Source of the DNA: Basidiobolus meristosporus CBS 931.73
Lineage: Eukaryota; Basidiobolomycota; Basidiobolomycetes; Basidiobolales; Basidiobolaceae
NCBI GenBank assembly: GCA_002104905.1
Contig: MCFE01000050.1
Location: 1 to 64,000 of the forward strand
Direction: 5' to 3'
Length of the DNA stretch: 64,000 bases
Below, one piece after another: positions 31,968 to 42,358 of this stretch. Each line of letters begins with the position of its first letter. Position 1 is the stretch's first letter. Under the pieces are notes generated by a model. That model was given only the letters and a program-made list of their open reading frames with translations. It did not search any database and was not told the DNA's origin. Made by a program: the position numbers and the translations under genes.

Positions 31968-31995
31968 TTAGGGTTAGGGTTGGGTTAGGTTAGGG
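31968..31995 (+). repeat. interstitial telomere-like array downstream of PDK
   Basis: The stretch starts TTAGGGTTAGGGTTGGGTTA and continues with GGTTAGGG, about five TTAGGG-type units on the plus strand. It begins 33 bp after the PDK stop codon. This is the longest array in the window. Confidence 0.7.
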
Positions 31996-32171
31996 CAGCA
32001 ACCCCTTTATTAAATAACCATTAAACAAATTCGGAAATAATCAAAAGAAAAAAAGTTCCATACGAGTCTATGAAAAAAAGGCCAAATTGTTCCCAAGATC
32101 AACATGGATCAAGTTCACTATAATTTGAAGGGTGATCGAGAATTCCTCCTCAATACAAGTTACTGAATACC

Positions 32172-34059
32172 ATGTCGAGTGAAGAGTGGACGGAAGTCAC
32201 TTCCAAAAACGTGAACCGTAACAACGAGGCCTTGGCTGCCCATGTTTCGCCAAGAAGAAACCCAAAAAAGAAAAGTACGAAGCCACGCCCCAAAATCTCT
32301 GCCGACAAAGGGGATGCTGCCAAGGGCAAAACCCAGGCTAAAGGCCAGGCTTTAAAGGAGGGTAAAAAAGCGAAAGCCAACAAGCAGTCTAACGCAGGTG
32401 CTAAATCCCGTAAGGATTCTACCACCAACGAAGTTTCTGCCGAGCCCAAGACTAGACAACGTTCGAACTCCGAGGCTTCTATTTCTTCGGTCAAATCGGA
32501 TTCTTCGGTCGAGGAAGAGGCGCCTGCCATCCAGCCTCACATCTTGATTCTTTGTCCATTCAACGACTGTTCATCCGAGACTAAGCCTTTCACCGATCCT
32601 GTGTCCCTGAAATCCCATCTCAAAGAACAACATAACGTTGTATTTCGCCATCTCACTCACATGTACATTGCTCTTGAGAAATATCTTTCTTTCTGGGCTA
32701 AGAAGGTAGAGGAGGGTGAGCTTGACACCTACGCTAAGAAGGAGACAACCGAAGGTGAGTTGGCACTCGGCACTTGCGAGGTTGTTTGATTTGTGCTTAC
32801 CAGAGCATATTATAGATGGCGAATTCTATATCATCGATCCCGCTCAATGCCCAATTGACAAGGAAAAGCGTGACGAATTGCAACGTGAGAAGCTGGTATG
32901 TTGATGATGCCCTCCATAAAATACCAAGGTCTAATCTTTCGCCCGAACACGAAAAGAACGAGATCCTCAGAATCCAGGACAAGGAGAGACATGAGGACTG
33001 CCTCAAGTCGCGTAAATGTCTTTTCTGCAAGAATGTTTGCGACAACAGGCAAGTTGCGTTGGGGTTTCGTATAGAGTAGATCAGTGGCCTAATGAATGCC
33101 TGTCTTTGTAGACCTATCTTGTTCAAGCACATGTTTGGGGAACATAACTTCAATATCGGTCTTCCGGACAACCTTGTTGATGTAGATGAGTTCTTGGACA
33201 TTCTTGAAGGCAAATTGAACAAGTACGGATGATTTAGTAGACATCTCAACCCGACCCCACAGCTAATCATTGTATAGCCTCCAGTGCCTCTACTGCGAGA
33301 AGATCTTCACCTCTCCAGCTGTTCTTCGTAAGCATATGCGCAAGAAGAAGCATTTCAAGATCAGCGCACGTAACAGAATGTACGATCGTTTCTACGTAAT
33401 CAACTATCTGGAGCCTGGCAAAAACTGGGAGACTTTCGAGAACGAGAAGTACGACAGTGAGGAGGATCGCCGTGACGACTCCTGGGCGGATTGGGACGAA
33501 GAGGAGCCTGAGCAAACGATGTGTCTGTTCGACGATTACGTAGCGCCTTCACCGAAGGATGCTTGCGAGCATATGGTTGAAGCGCACGGATTCGATCTTA
33601 AGGGGATCCAAGAGCAAAACCGTGAGTCCACACTCTCTTTATTTGCTTCCTACCGAACAGCCCACTTACAATGATCTTTGCAGATCTCGATTTCTACAAG
33701 ACCATCACCCTTATCAATTACATCCGTCACAAGACTGCGAACAATACATGCATGGGATGTGGCGCCAGCTTTGAGACTCTGAAGGAGATGACCGAACACA
33801 TGGAGCAAAACAACTGTTTCCAGAAGGTGCCAGCTGCTGACAGCGAGATCTGGAAGGATCCTCAGTAAGTATCTCGAGATAGGATACCAGCGTTTCTGCC
33901 GCCTAATCAAGTTTCATCAGATATCTTTTCCCAACCTATGAGAACGATCCACTCCTCACTGGAATCGACGATTCCGACGAGTTCGACGAAAGCGACGAGG
34001 TGCAAAACTCCCTCTCTGAGATGCAGCTGGCCAAGGAGGCTGTCGCGACCCAGGAGTAA
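32172..34059 (+). CDS. ZNF277-like C2H2 zinc-finger protein
   Basis: Seven exons give 509 residues: 32172-32754, 32816-32895, 32957-33048, 33112-33222, 33278-33621, 33684-33864 and 33921-34059. The N-terminal 120 residues are Lys/Ser-rich and disordered. The rest follows ZNF277 closely, with C2H2-like fingers at CPFNDCSSETKPF, CLFCKNVCDN with HMFGEHNFNIGLPDN, and LQCLYCEKIFTSPAVLRKHM. Further conserved stretches are RMYDRFYVINYLEPGK and MGCGASFETLKEMTEHM. The acidic C-terminus follows YLFPTYENDPLL. In animals ZNF277 binds ribosomal protein uS5 or chromatin factors; the fungal role is unknown. Intron 3 (33049-33111) uses a GC donor (CAG|GCAAGT), the only choice that restores the finger HMFGEHNF. 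Confidence 0.85.
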
Positions 34060-34198
34060 ATGTTCGACAAGCATCCACCATCCATCATTCCCCGGCTCAG
34101 TGATCCCTTTCTCACTTGATAATCCAAAAAAACCAACTTGTCTGAAAGTGTCTATCTGCGAGCTGCTCTACCCTAAACAATCCCCACCAGCCCAATGG

Positions 34199-37100
34199 TT
34201 ACATGAAATTTTTCAGCCAGTAAAACATCAGTGTTTCAAAATGTTCGTTTGTTTCGGGGTGTCGTATGCCATGCCCTTCGTTCGGGTAGATCTGTAGTTG
34301 GTACGGTTTTTGGCTCCTCGAAAGGGCATCCACGAGCAGTTCGACATGCGTGAAGTGGACGTTCTCATCGATGAGCCCGTGTGCAAGCAACAGTCGGTGG
34401 TCGCTACAAAAGGGGTGAGTTTCCGGCTTTCCACAATCGCTCGCTTAACCACGGTGCACTTACGTATCCGGGAACTTCTTCACATGATTCAGGACAGACG
34501 CCTCCCGGTAGCCGCTGGGATTCTCTTCCGGAATCCCCATGTATCGTTCGGTGTACGCGGTGTCGTAGAGCATCCAATCGGTGACCGGGGCTCCGGCGAT
34601 GGCAATCTTGAATACATCAGGGTACCGCACCAGTGCCAGCAGTGACAGATATCCACCTGCAAAGCGTATCAATAATTGGCGGGGGGTTGAATGTATGAAA
34701 TGGAAGATACCATAAGACCATCCAGAAATCGCAATCTTGTCCGTGTCAATCATCGGCTTGTCTTGACTCTTGAGTAGATGGTGCAATCCGTCGACCTGGT
34801 CGTCAAGCTCTATGGTCCCCATTTTCCAACGAATGTGCGCTTCAAACTCCAGGCCGCGCTCCGACGAGCCGCGCCCATCAATCATGACCACCACAAATCC
34901 CAGCCTGGTGGCTAGAAACATCCTCAAGAATTGCGGGCATTTGTAAGTGTTGGTTACAACCTGGTGAAGTGTCGATGAATATTGGCACTGTTTACCAACA
35001 AAAAGGACCGGCATACCTGTCCTTTCGGTCCGCCATACACGTGTAATAGTGCGGGGTACTTTTGTCCCTCCACGTAGTCGTCAGGTTGATAGTAGCACCC
35101 GTGGATTCGGGTTCCTGGAGCAGAGGCGTAAGATTGGGTGTGTCATGGATCAGGTATATGCGCCAACCTACCGCCTCTGTTCACAAACGAAAAAAGGTTA
35201 CCAACTGGAAGGTTTGCCTCGGTATTGCTGCCTAAAGACTGAACGCTGGCGCATACATTTGCCTTCGGGAAGATGGATTTATCCTTCCATGTGAGGCAGT
35301 AGATGGAGCATCTCGGTGGCTCACTCAAACTAGAATACAATGTTACAAATCGGGAGCAAGAGGGATCCATGGTGATATCATGGGAATATCCCAGCGGGGT
35401 AAGCCGGATGATGTGATGAGGCGATGCAGTAGCCATGAATGAGGTGACGTAAAGATGGCTTTCGAGAGGGGTATCCCGCCTTGCGGTGAAATAAACCAGC
35501 TTTCGGTGAATGTCCACCGTTAATGGCAGGTCCGCTACCGGCCACTCACCGTGGGTTAGCGGACGTATTACCCAGTGCATGTCAAGTCTATGTTTCTTGA
35601 TGTAATAAAGGTGTCGATAGCCGGAACGCTCGCTACTCCAGATGAATTCGGTGTGGTTCTCATTGGAGCTCTCTAAGAAATGAAAGGCAACTGTATGCTG
35701 AATGCCGAGATTCGGTTAGCTGACAATCACTCAGTCGAAGGGGTACATCTCAAAAATTATACATTGATCCAGCCTATCTTGGCCTCTTCTTCGTAGAGTA
35801 TCTCTACGTGCTGGATGCACTGGTCGTAATCGAAATCGCGGCTGTACTCGTGCATGGTACAAAAATTGGACAATGGGATCTTGACCACTGCCGTGTGCAA
35901 CTGTCTTCTATCTAACACCTGCACCCAAATACTAGTCGAAATAAGCACAATGATCGCCAGCATGGCTCCATGAAATATGGCTCACCCTTTCCCATGAGGC
36001 AGCCACCCAAGACGAATGATGTACTCCATCCAAGGAAACATCTCTTTCAATGTAGCCTTCCCCCAAAGGCGCTTTTGGCTGATGTTTGACTCAAAAGTCT
36101 GATGGATAGTTAATCAGAGTATAGAAAGTAAGTGGGATTGATCTGGAGGCTGTACCTCATTCGGATGCGCGAACTCGACGATCTGTATGTCAGACACTGC
36201 GTTTGGAGTCCCTACGACAGAGGTTGTGAGTAACTTCTGGCAAGGCTAAACAGTAGGAGGCGCGCGTCTACCGGCACGTGGATATCGCAGCTCCTCTGAA
36301 TCGGTACTGTGAGAGAGTCGGACATGCTCTACATTAGCCTCATTTACTCGCAAATACAATATACGTTCCAAGGAATCCGAGCAAGTCGAGGCGAATGGGG
36401 CCCAAAAAAACCCGCTAAACCGGTCAAATTCCTCCTATGACGAGTGAGTATAGGATTCTTTCTCTAACAATCATCCCCATTCCTAGCTACCTGCATCACG
36501 AATTCTGGAATTCCACAGGATGTTCCCAAGTCGTCACTGTCTCCACAAAACGTCAGCTGCATTTCATATCCACTAAGTGTGGACACCCAAATATCTCTAT
36601 GCCTCACATATGCGATCAGATCCCGGTTACGACCACCTATCTTTGGGTCCATTCTGGGTATATGCTTGGAGTATTGAAAGATGGCACTGGGTTGAAACGA
36701 TTTATCCTAGTGGGCCTAAGGTTGAGTTGTGTGGAAAACTGATAGAGCAACGTGGAACGCTCACCCTTCTCACCTCACTAAAGTAGAGGTTCTCCATATG
36801 AGGGAAGTACAATCGTCCAGAAGCTCTCTCATGTAGATACCATGTGATATCGCCTACAGAAGTTCTCTCTTTGGCCGTTCCCTCCTCGGTTGAGGTTTTC
36901 GTTGTCGCGCTTCCCAGGTTTGTACCCAGCAGCATATGCTTCCATTTAAGCACGGGTACCTCGGGGCCTACAGTAGAATGTCGTGAGCTTTGCCGCCCTC
37001 GCCTGCAAAAATCCAAGTAGGGGAACCGGTCAAGTACATACCCTTTGAGTCAGTGTTGTGATTCCGTTGGGGGCTTTTGGCCAACTCCGGTGGCAAGGGT

Positions 37101-37270
37101 ACTGAAAACAAGGTGGCTGCACTGAAATTTCGCCTCGGGTCCGTCCCGATAAAATAGATACAATTGCACCTATCATCGAAAACAAAGTCTTTCATCGTGC
37201 TGAGGCATGGCGAGGGAATGGAGGCCCGAAACGCACGAATCTGCTGTCGTATGGTTTCCCAGGAACTCAT
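34199..37270 (-). CDS. DPP8/DPP9-like prolyl dipeptidyl peptidase
   Basis: Twelve exons on the minus strand join to 803 residues: 37270-37042, 36967-36774, 36706-36491, 36434-36272, 36211-36156, 36098-35986, 35931-35763, 35697-35172, 35114-35017, 34960-34711, 34656-34464 and 34403-34199. This family (S9B) removes N-terminal X-Pro dipeptides. An N-terminal eight-bladed propeller (segments such as MDPKIGGRNRDLIAYV and EEFDRFSGFFWAPF) precedes the alpha/beta hydrolase domain. The catalytic serine is in GWSYGGYLSLLAL, and the triad is completed by the aspartate in LIDENVHF and the histidine in PNEGHGIRHPE. GRGSSERGLEFEAHI is the substrate-side signature. No signal or membrane anchor is seen at the N-terminus, which fits cytosolic DPP8/9 rather than the vacuolar membrane protein DAP2. 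It is convergent with the zinc-finger gene, with 139 bp between stops. Confidence 0.88.
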
Positions 37271-37417
37271 CTATGCTCTACGGGCCGTCAGGGTGGGACA
37301 CAAATTCTGGCTATTCACTACCCAGTTTGCAGTAACAATGAAGACTACTATGACATATGCACCAGTCATTTGCAACTATGAGTTTAGGGAGATTTTATAT
37401 CGTCATCCAGAACTCCG

Positions 37418-37429
37418 TAGGGTTAGGGA
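37418..37429 (+). repeat. short telomere-like motif
   Basis: TAGGGTTAGGGA is two TTAGGG units on the plus strand, about 150 bp upstream of the DPP gene start. A single TTAGGG copy precedes it at 37384-37389. It is weak alone and listed because of the same orientation as the others. Confidence 0.4.
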
Positions 37430-37617
37430 TAAGGAATGCTTAAACATACTATCGGAGTGCGCTTAATGGCAACGCTCATTTATATGGAGTATATACATAT
37501 AAAAGTTTGTTTATGAATAAAGATTATGCATACTGGATGTAAAAGATAAGAGTTCGTGGAATTTGGATTATACATTGGCTACATCTGGGTCGCTACATTA
37601 TATATGCGTACTTTCAT

Positions 37618-37628
37618 GGGGGGGGGGG
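37618..37628 (+). repeat. G11 homopolymer
   Basis: Eleven consecutive guanines lie 25 bp beyond the WC-1 stop codon (plus strand). On the transcribed minus strand this is a C run in the 3' flank. It may be a sequencing weak spot. Confidence 0.6.
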
Positions 37629-37652
37629 CGCGAGTTGTCCGAAATCATTTTC

Positions 37653-39833
37653 TTACAACGCAGTGATTTGGCTTGGGGGCGAGCTTAGGGTGAGCATGGA
37701 TGACGAATCTGAAGGCTCAGGTGAGCACGTATCGCACAGATTTCTGGATCCATCCTTGTGCCATTGTGGCGAGTCCTTGCGCTGGCATTGGGAACATACC
37801 TTTCCAGAATTAGGAGACGTCTTTCTCTTCTTCTTCTTACGAGATGCAGTAAGTGCCTCCAGCTCCTCTTTCAGCTTCTTGTTCACTAACCGTAGTTGAT
37901 GCAACTCATACTGCCATGTCGTATTTCTGGATAAATCCAACATGTCAAACATGTTGTCTGCCTCTGTAGCGACATGGTCAGTTTGAGGCAAAGGAAGGTT
38001 GGACGAATGGCTAGAATGCTCAGATGACGTATCATCCGCAGACAGCTCCTTCGATTGACAAAGTATAAAAGAGGATTTCCCATTCTTGCAAGCATCGCCA
38101 GGATAGAACACACTTAGCACTTCGACATATTGGCCCTTCTTGTTCTGAATGGTGTGCTTGAGCTTCGTCGTTGTTCCATCTCTGGCTTGATGCAAAGCTT
38201 TCGTGAGGGCGGTTGTTCGGTCAGAACGAACCAACTGATATAGAGACGTGCCGGTAAGCTCGTCTGGTGTGCTTCCTAATAGATTTTGGCACTCCGAGGT
38301 GACATATAGATACATGCCATCCAAGGAAAGTTTGGCCCAGAATTCGTTGTCAGACAAGCCTCCAGACAATTGTAAAGCCTCCCAGGAAAGTCTATAAACT
38401 GGTCGAGATCTTCCAACAAGCACAATACACTTGCGGCCTTTGCCTTGATCTGAGTGAAGCCTTCCCTGTGCTTCGAACCATATATAGCCAGAATTCTTTC
38501 GCTTTACTCGATACACCAAGCTGACAGTATTGGAACCATTGCTTGTGGATTCTTTCAATTCACGCATAACCGGAACCAAGTCGCTGGGCTCGCAAACAGC
38601 GGATATGCTCTGCCCCACCAACTCATCCGGGTCATATTCCAAAACTTTTTTGCAGCTTGGCGAGCAGTACAGGAAAACACCTTTTAACGACAAGACATGG
38701 ATAACATCCTCTGAATGCTCCAAAAGCATGCGGTTCCATAGACGATTTGTTATCTGCTCATCAGTCGAAGCCTCTAATCCAACCAGGTCGAATACTTCAA
38801 GGGGTATTGGGCCGCTTGCTTTGGCATTGGATGGTTGGAAGAAATCCTCAAATGGGTGGTGATATAGCTCCGTCGATACAAGGGGTGGAATATTCAGCAA
38901 GTTGTAGTTCACAACGTACGTGCCATCTTTCATCCGCTCCAAAATACTGTTGGGTTGCTCCACCAAGTCGATCTGGAAGCCAACAAAGTGAGTGATTTCA
39001 TCGCCATCGTATGCGATGGGGATGACAGTAATAAGGTTGATGAAAGGTTGTCCATTCTTCTTGTAGTTGACCAGTGAGTTTTGGGACTCTTTTCCTTGGA
39101 TCATGGTCGATTTGATGTGATGTACCGCAGAGTTATCCGTGAACTTACGACGAGAACCGAGAGTCACCTGTCCGTCAGGTGACTGAAGAAAACGGCAGTT
39201 TCTGCCAATGATTTCAGGCCCCGAGTACCCAGAGAGTTTCTCGAAAGAGGCACTAGCGTATACGATGGGGAAATCAAAACGACGTGCATCTACGACAAGA
39301 AAGGCGCAGCTCATATCCACCGAGCCAATATTGATTTGAGCATTGGAGCGAGTAGCCACTTTTGCCAGGATTCCAATCATATCAAAGCCGGAGTTTGAGT
39401 ACAGTCCAGGGAAACTACTCATAGAGGAATTGGGTGCAGGTGGCGTTGCGGGTTTGGCGGTATCACTGAAGTTGGGTGAAAGAGAACCTGCATGAGGCTT
39501 GGTAACATTTGGAAAGTCGGGAGTTGAGTAGTTCACAAATTCTGGGCTAAACAAGGGCTGATAACTGTTTAGAGGATTTGCGTAAGGAAAATCAAGCAGA
39601 AGGGGTGTAAAGCCGCCCGTTTTAGCAGCCAAGACTTTAGGGTCGGTGGGGCTCATAGGCATCGAGTAATTGTTAAGGGCAGGAGGAGAAAATTGAAATG
39701 GGAAGGGAGGCTCCATTCCATTGTTGGACATTAGGAACGGGTTGTTCTGCGAGTTAATCAGCTCCACTTCGCCTTCCTCATTATGGTTGAATGTGCCATT
39801 ATGTGTGGGAACACTCATGGTGCGAAGATGCAA
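37653..39833 (-). CDS. WC-1: white-collar 1-like blue-light receptor
   Basis: This intronless gene encodes 726 residues. An N-terminal region rich in Pro/Asn/Ser (1-150) precedes a LOV domain (about 155-300) with the photoactive cysteine C213 in GRNCRFLQ. It also has the fungal flavin-loop insertion (SPDGQVTLGSRRKFTD). Two further PAS domains follow (IHVLSLKGVFLYCSPS near 380-480, and WAKLSLDGMYLYVTSECQ near 510-610). A basic stretch RKKKKRKTS leads to a GATA-type zinc finger CSQCQRKDSPQWHKDGSRNL, then CDTC. After the last cysteine pair the usual basic GLRWAK-like tail is missing and SPEPSDSSS follows. WC-1 with WC-2 activates light-response genes in fungi. The start at 39833 is the first Met; Met6 is an alternative. 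A TATA box lies about 90 bp upstream. Confidence 0.9.
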   Translation of the reverse strand: MHLRTMSVPTHNGTFNHNEEGEVELINSQNNPFLMSNNGMEPPFPFQFSPPALNNYSMPMSPTDPKVLAAKTGGFTPLLLDFPYANPLNSYQPLFSPEFVNYSTPDFPNVTKPHAGSLSPNFSDTAKPATPPAPNSSMSSFPGLYSNSGFDMIGILAKVATRSNAQINIGSVDMSCAFLVVDARRFDFPIVYASASFEKLSGYSGPEIIGRNCRFLQSPDGQVTLGSRRKFTDNSAVHHIKSTMIQGKESQNSLVNYKKNGQPFINLITVIPIAYDGDEITHFVGFQIDLVEQPNSILERMKDGTYVVNYNLLNIPPLVSTELYHHPFEDFFQPSNAKASGPIPLEVFDLVGLEASTDEQITNRLWNRMLLEHSEDVIHVLSLKGVFLYCSPSCKKVLEYDPDELVGQSISAVCEPSDLVPVMRELKESTSNGSNTVSLVYRVKRKNSGYIWFEAQGRLHSDQGKGRKCIVLVGRSRPVYRLSWEALQLSGGLSDNEFWAKLSLDGMYLYVTSECQNLLGSTPDELTGTSLYQLVRSDRTTALTKALHQARDGTTTKLKHTIQNKKGQYVEVLSVFYPGDACKNGKSSFILCQSKELSADDTSSEHSSHSSNLPLPQTDHVATEADNMFDMLDLSRNTTWQYELHQLRLVNKKLKEELEALTASRKKKKRKTSPNSGKVCSQCQRKDSPQWHKDGSRNLCDTCSPEPSDSSSMLTLSSPPSQITAL

Positions 39834-39923
39834 CGAAATAAGCTAGTTGGAGAATCAAGTGGTGGATACAATAAGTTAAACAGTGCAATTCTTCCGAAAA
39901 GATGGAGGCCGATTGGAAACTCC

Positions 39924-39929
39924 TTTATA
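39924..39929 (-). promoter_or_regulatory. TATA box of WC-1 gene
   Basis: The minus strand reads TATAAA about 90 bp before the start codon. Confidence 0.45.
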
Positions 39930-40860
39930 CTCGAAACGATTTTATCGAAATTCTAGTTTCTAATTATTTTTGGAAAAAGGTGAAGATTTCCATGGGAGCT
40001 GGGCCAATCATGCGGGCTCTAGGGCATTTTAGGCCACATCATGTTACGGACTCGGCATATATTGGGCAGAACATCGGGATTATATCATGTACATTTCTAT
40101 TAAATCACATGCTGTTTCTTGTTTCAAGAGAAACCAACAGCAGGGATGCTCGAATCTACGTAATTATTGGAGCCCAATGTCTGTGCCCCAAGTTACTGAA
40201 CCAGCCCTTGGAGTGTTTCCCATTATTATGTGTGAATCAAGTTGATTGAGTGAGCTCGGACTACTAGCCCCAACAGATGTGATGTGTTGTAGATGGGTGA
40301 TCTTGGGATCCTCATTTGTAGCTTTTTGGGCGAACCCCCAAGGGGTAGGTATCATTTTAAGCTGATACTAATTCCTCTTCACCGCATCTTCCTCGCTGGA
40401 TTCTTGGACCAAAGCCATATTTATCATCTGATAAGAAATCATTGTGACCATTTGATTCCAACAATCTATTGTCGCTTACATTGTGGCCTATATAATAAAT
40501 GTTAAAGATTTCCCAACTTTAATCCTGATGGAGAATACGAGACAATGCCTATTGGCTCATGGAAATTGTTGATTTCCAAATCCAGTGAGTTTACCACCAC
40601 ATAAAACGGGACGGGTACAAGGGCAGCCGGTCCATTGACTAAGAAACTAGTTTTAGGCTGAACCCAACTGGCACAAGCCTTGGTCTGTAAAATCACCTAA
40701 CCTCTATACAACCTTTACCTAGATAAAATTGGTTTATTCTCCAGCTGAGTGAACGCACTTGCAACTAACTTCCCTTAAATTCTTTACCAAGTTCATCATG
40801 TAGGTGGCATGCACCCAGTTGTTTGGTCCAGCTTGAATACTTACTATTCCATATCAATAG
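39930..40860. other. intergenic region; first exon of synaptobrevin may lie here
   Basis: I find no complete gene in this stretch. The first exon and start codon of the downstream synaptobrevin must lie in it or just before, but I could not identify them with confidence. Confidence 0.4.
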
Positions 40861-41269
40861 GTCCCAGAATAAAGCCCAAGGAATCCAGAAGCAGGTAGAT
40901 GAGGTAGTTGGAATCATGCAAAACAACGTGGAGCGAGTCATGGAGCGTGGCGAAAAGTTGGATTCCCTCAATAACAAAGCCGGTAGAGCTGCTGTTCATC
41001 CTCTTATCGATAGCACAGTGTATTCAATTCAATGGAATACCTTTTCTAGACCAACTTGAGGCTGGTGCTCTGCGGTTCAAGCAAGGCACGAACAGAGTGC
41101 GTAAAGCTATGTGGTGGAAGAATATGAAGCTAAAGCTTATTATTGCTGCTATTGTGGTGATCATTTTGATTGCCATCATAGGTAGGCGTCTTGACTTTGG
41201 ATCTTCACTCCATTCATCACTAATCTCAATGGCATCACAGTACCCGTTGTTTTACATTTCCAGAAATAG
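40861..41269 (+). CDS. synaptobrevin/VAMP (R-SNARE), N-terminus unresolved
   Basis: Three exons can be read: 40861-40982, 41050-41181 and 41241-41269. They encode the R-SNARE helix (SQNKAQGIQKQVDEVVGIM, then VERVMERGEKLDSLNNKADQ). The zero-layer arginine is in VMER and the linker contains KAMWWKN. A C-terminal membrane anchor (LKLIIAAIVVIILIAII) and a short luminal tail VPVVLHFQK complete it. The tail matches fungal Snc/Syb1 proteins, which supports the last acceptor at 41240. The protein sits on secretory vesicles and drives fusion with the plasma membrane. The first exon with the start codon is not found; phase shows it must end with two bases of a codon. The total would be about 110 residues. 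Confidence 0.8.
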
Positions 41270-42358
41270 CCGACGTCTCAAGAGTGCATATTAACCATGT
41301 ATCTACAGTCAATCTATCTCGGTATCTTGCATTGTGTTGGGACTTTTTCATTCTTAAGGATATTCCCTGTATTGACCCCAAGTACTTGAATATCCAAGCT
41401 AGCCAACACTTCCTGTTTTGATGTTTTTGCCGTAAATTTTCCCAATGCAATAAAATGTTTACAACTACTATGTGAGAACCAGCTCAACTCGTGGGGAAAG
41501 GTGGGTGGTATTCCCTGACAGTCATGGATTACTTCACTTCTCCCGCATTTCCGGGGGATGCTGGATATGGTGTTTGGGGCGATAGGTAGGATATATATGA
41601 CATTCTATAGAAATCAGCATCTTGGCTACACTTGTTTGAGCTTAGTGAGCCTGCACCTTCACACGCGTGCGCTCTCTCTGACTGCAAGCTAATTTTACAT
41701 CTTTGTCCTAAGCAGACTCATTGTTTGGATGCAAGTTCAAGATACATTGCATTTCGCTTGTTTCATGTGACTCTTTGTCGCATTGTGATAGAGCCAATCA
41801 AGTTTAATGATGGGGCTTGTTTATCATATGTCGATCAAATATCGACTTAATTAAAGCCTTTGCTGATTCATTAAGCATTGGTTGGATACAAATGAATTTC
41901 AAGAAAAAGTAAACATTTCGTCCTCGCCACAGATCACGATGCAGACAATAAAGGCACTCCACTTCTGCTCCTACCACCTGGACCTGTCGAACAACAATCT
42001 CATAGATACTTCCGAGCTTCATTAATCCATCACACTGTATAGGTATGTACATACTAGCAGCTCCACATTCTACCCTCCCTTGTCGACATTGTTCAACCCC
42101 TGCCCACCTCGCTTTATTTTGTTCTTGATCATTCCCCGATTCTTTTTATTTATTGGTGTAACCTGCCTTTTTCCTCTACAAATCCCTAGTCCATAATCTC
42201 TAGTAATTATCATTAAATTTATTATTAGCTAGTCTAATATTCTCCTTGTGCGACTTGTTAACTTTTATCCAACATTCACCCCTTCCCTTAGTCTTTATCC
42301 TTTCTAACTTACACTTCATATTGACACAAGTACGAGTTTAGTTTTGCATGAACTTATA
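41270..42358. other. intergenic region upstream of kinesin
   Basis: I see no gene. The 42050-42350 stretch is pyrimidine-rich and AT-rich, consistent with the promoter and 5' leader of the kinesin gene. Confidence 0.45.
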
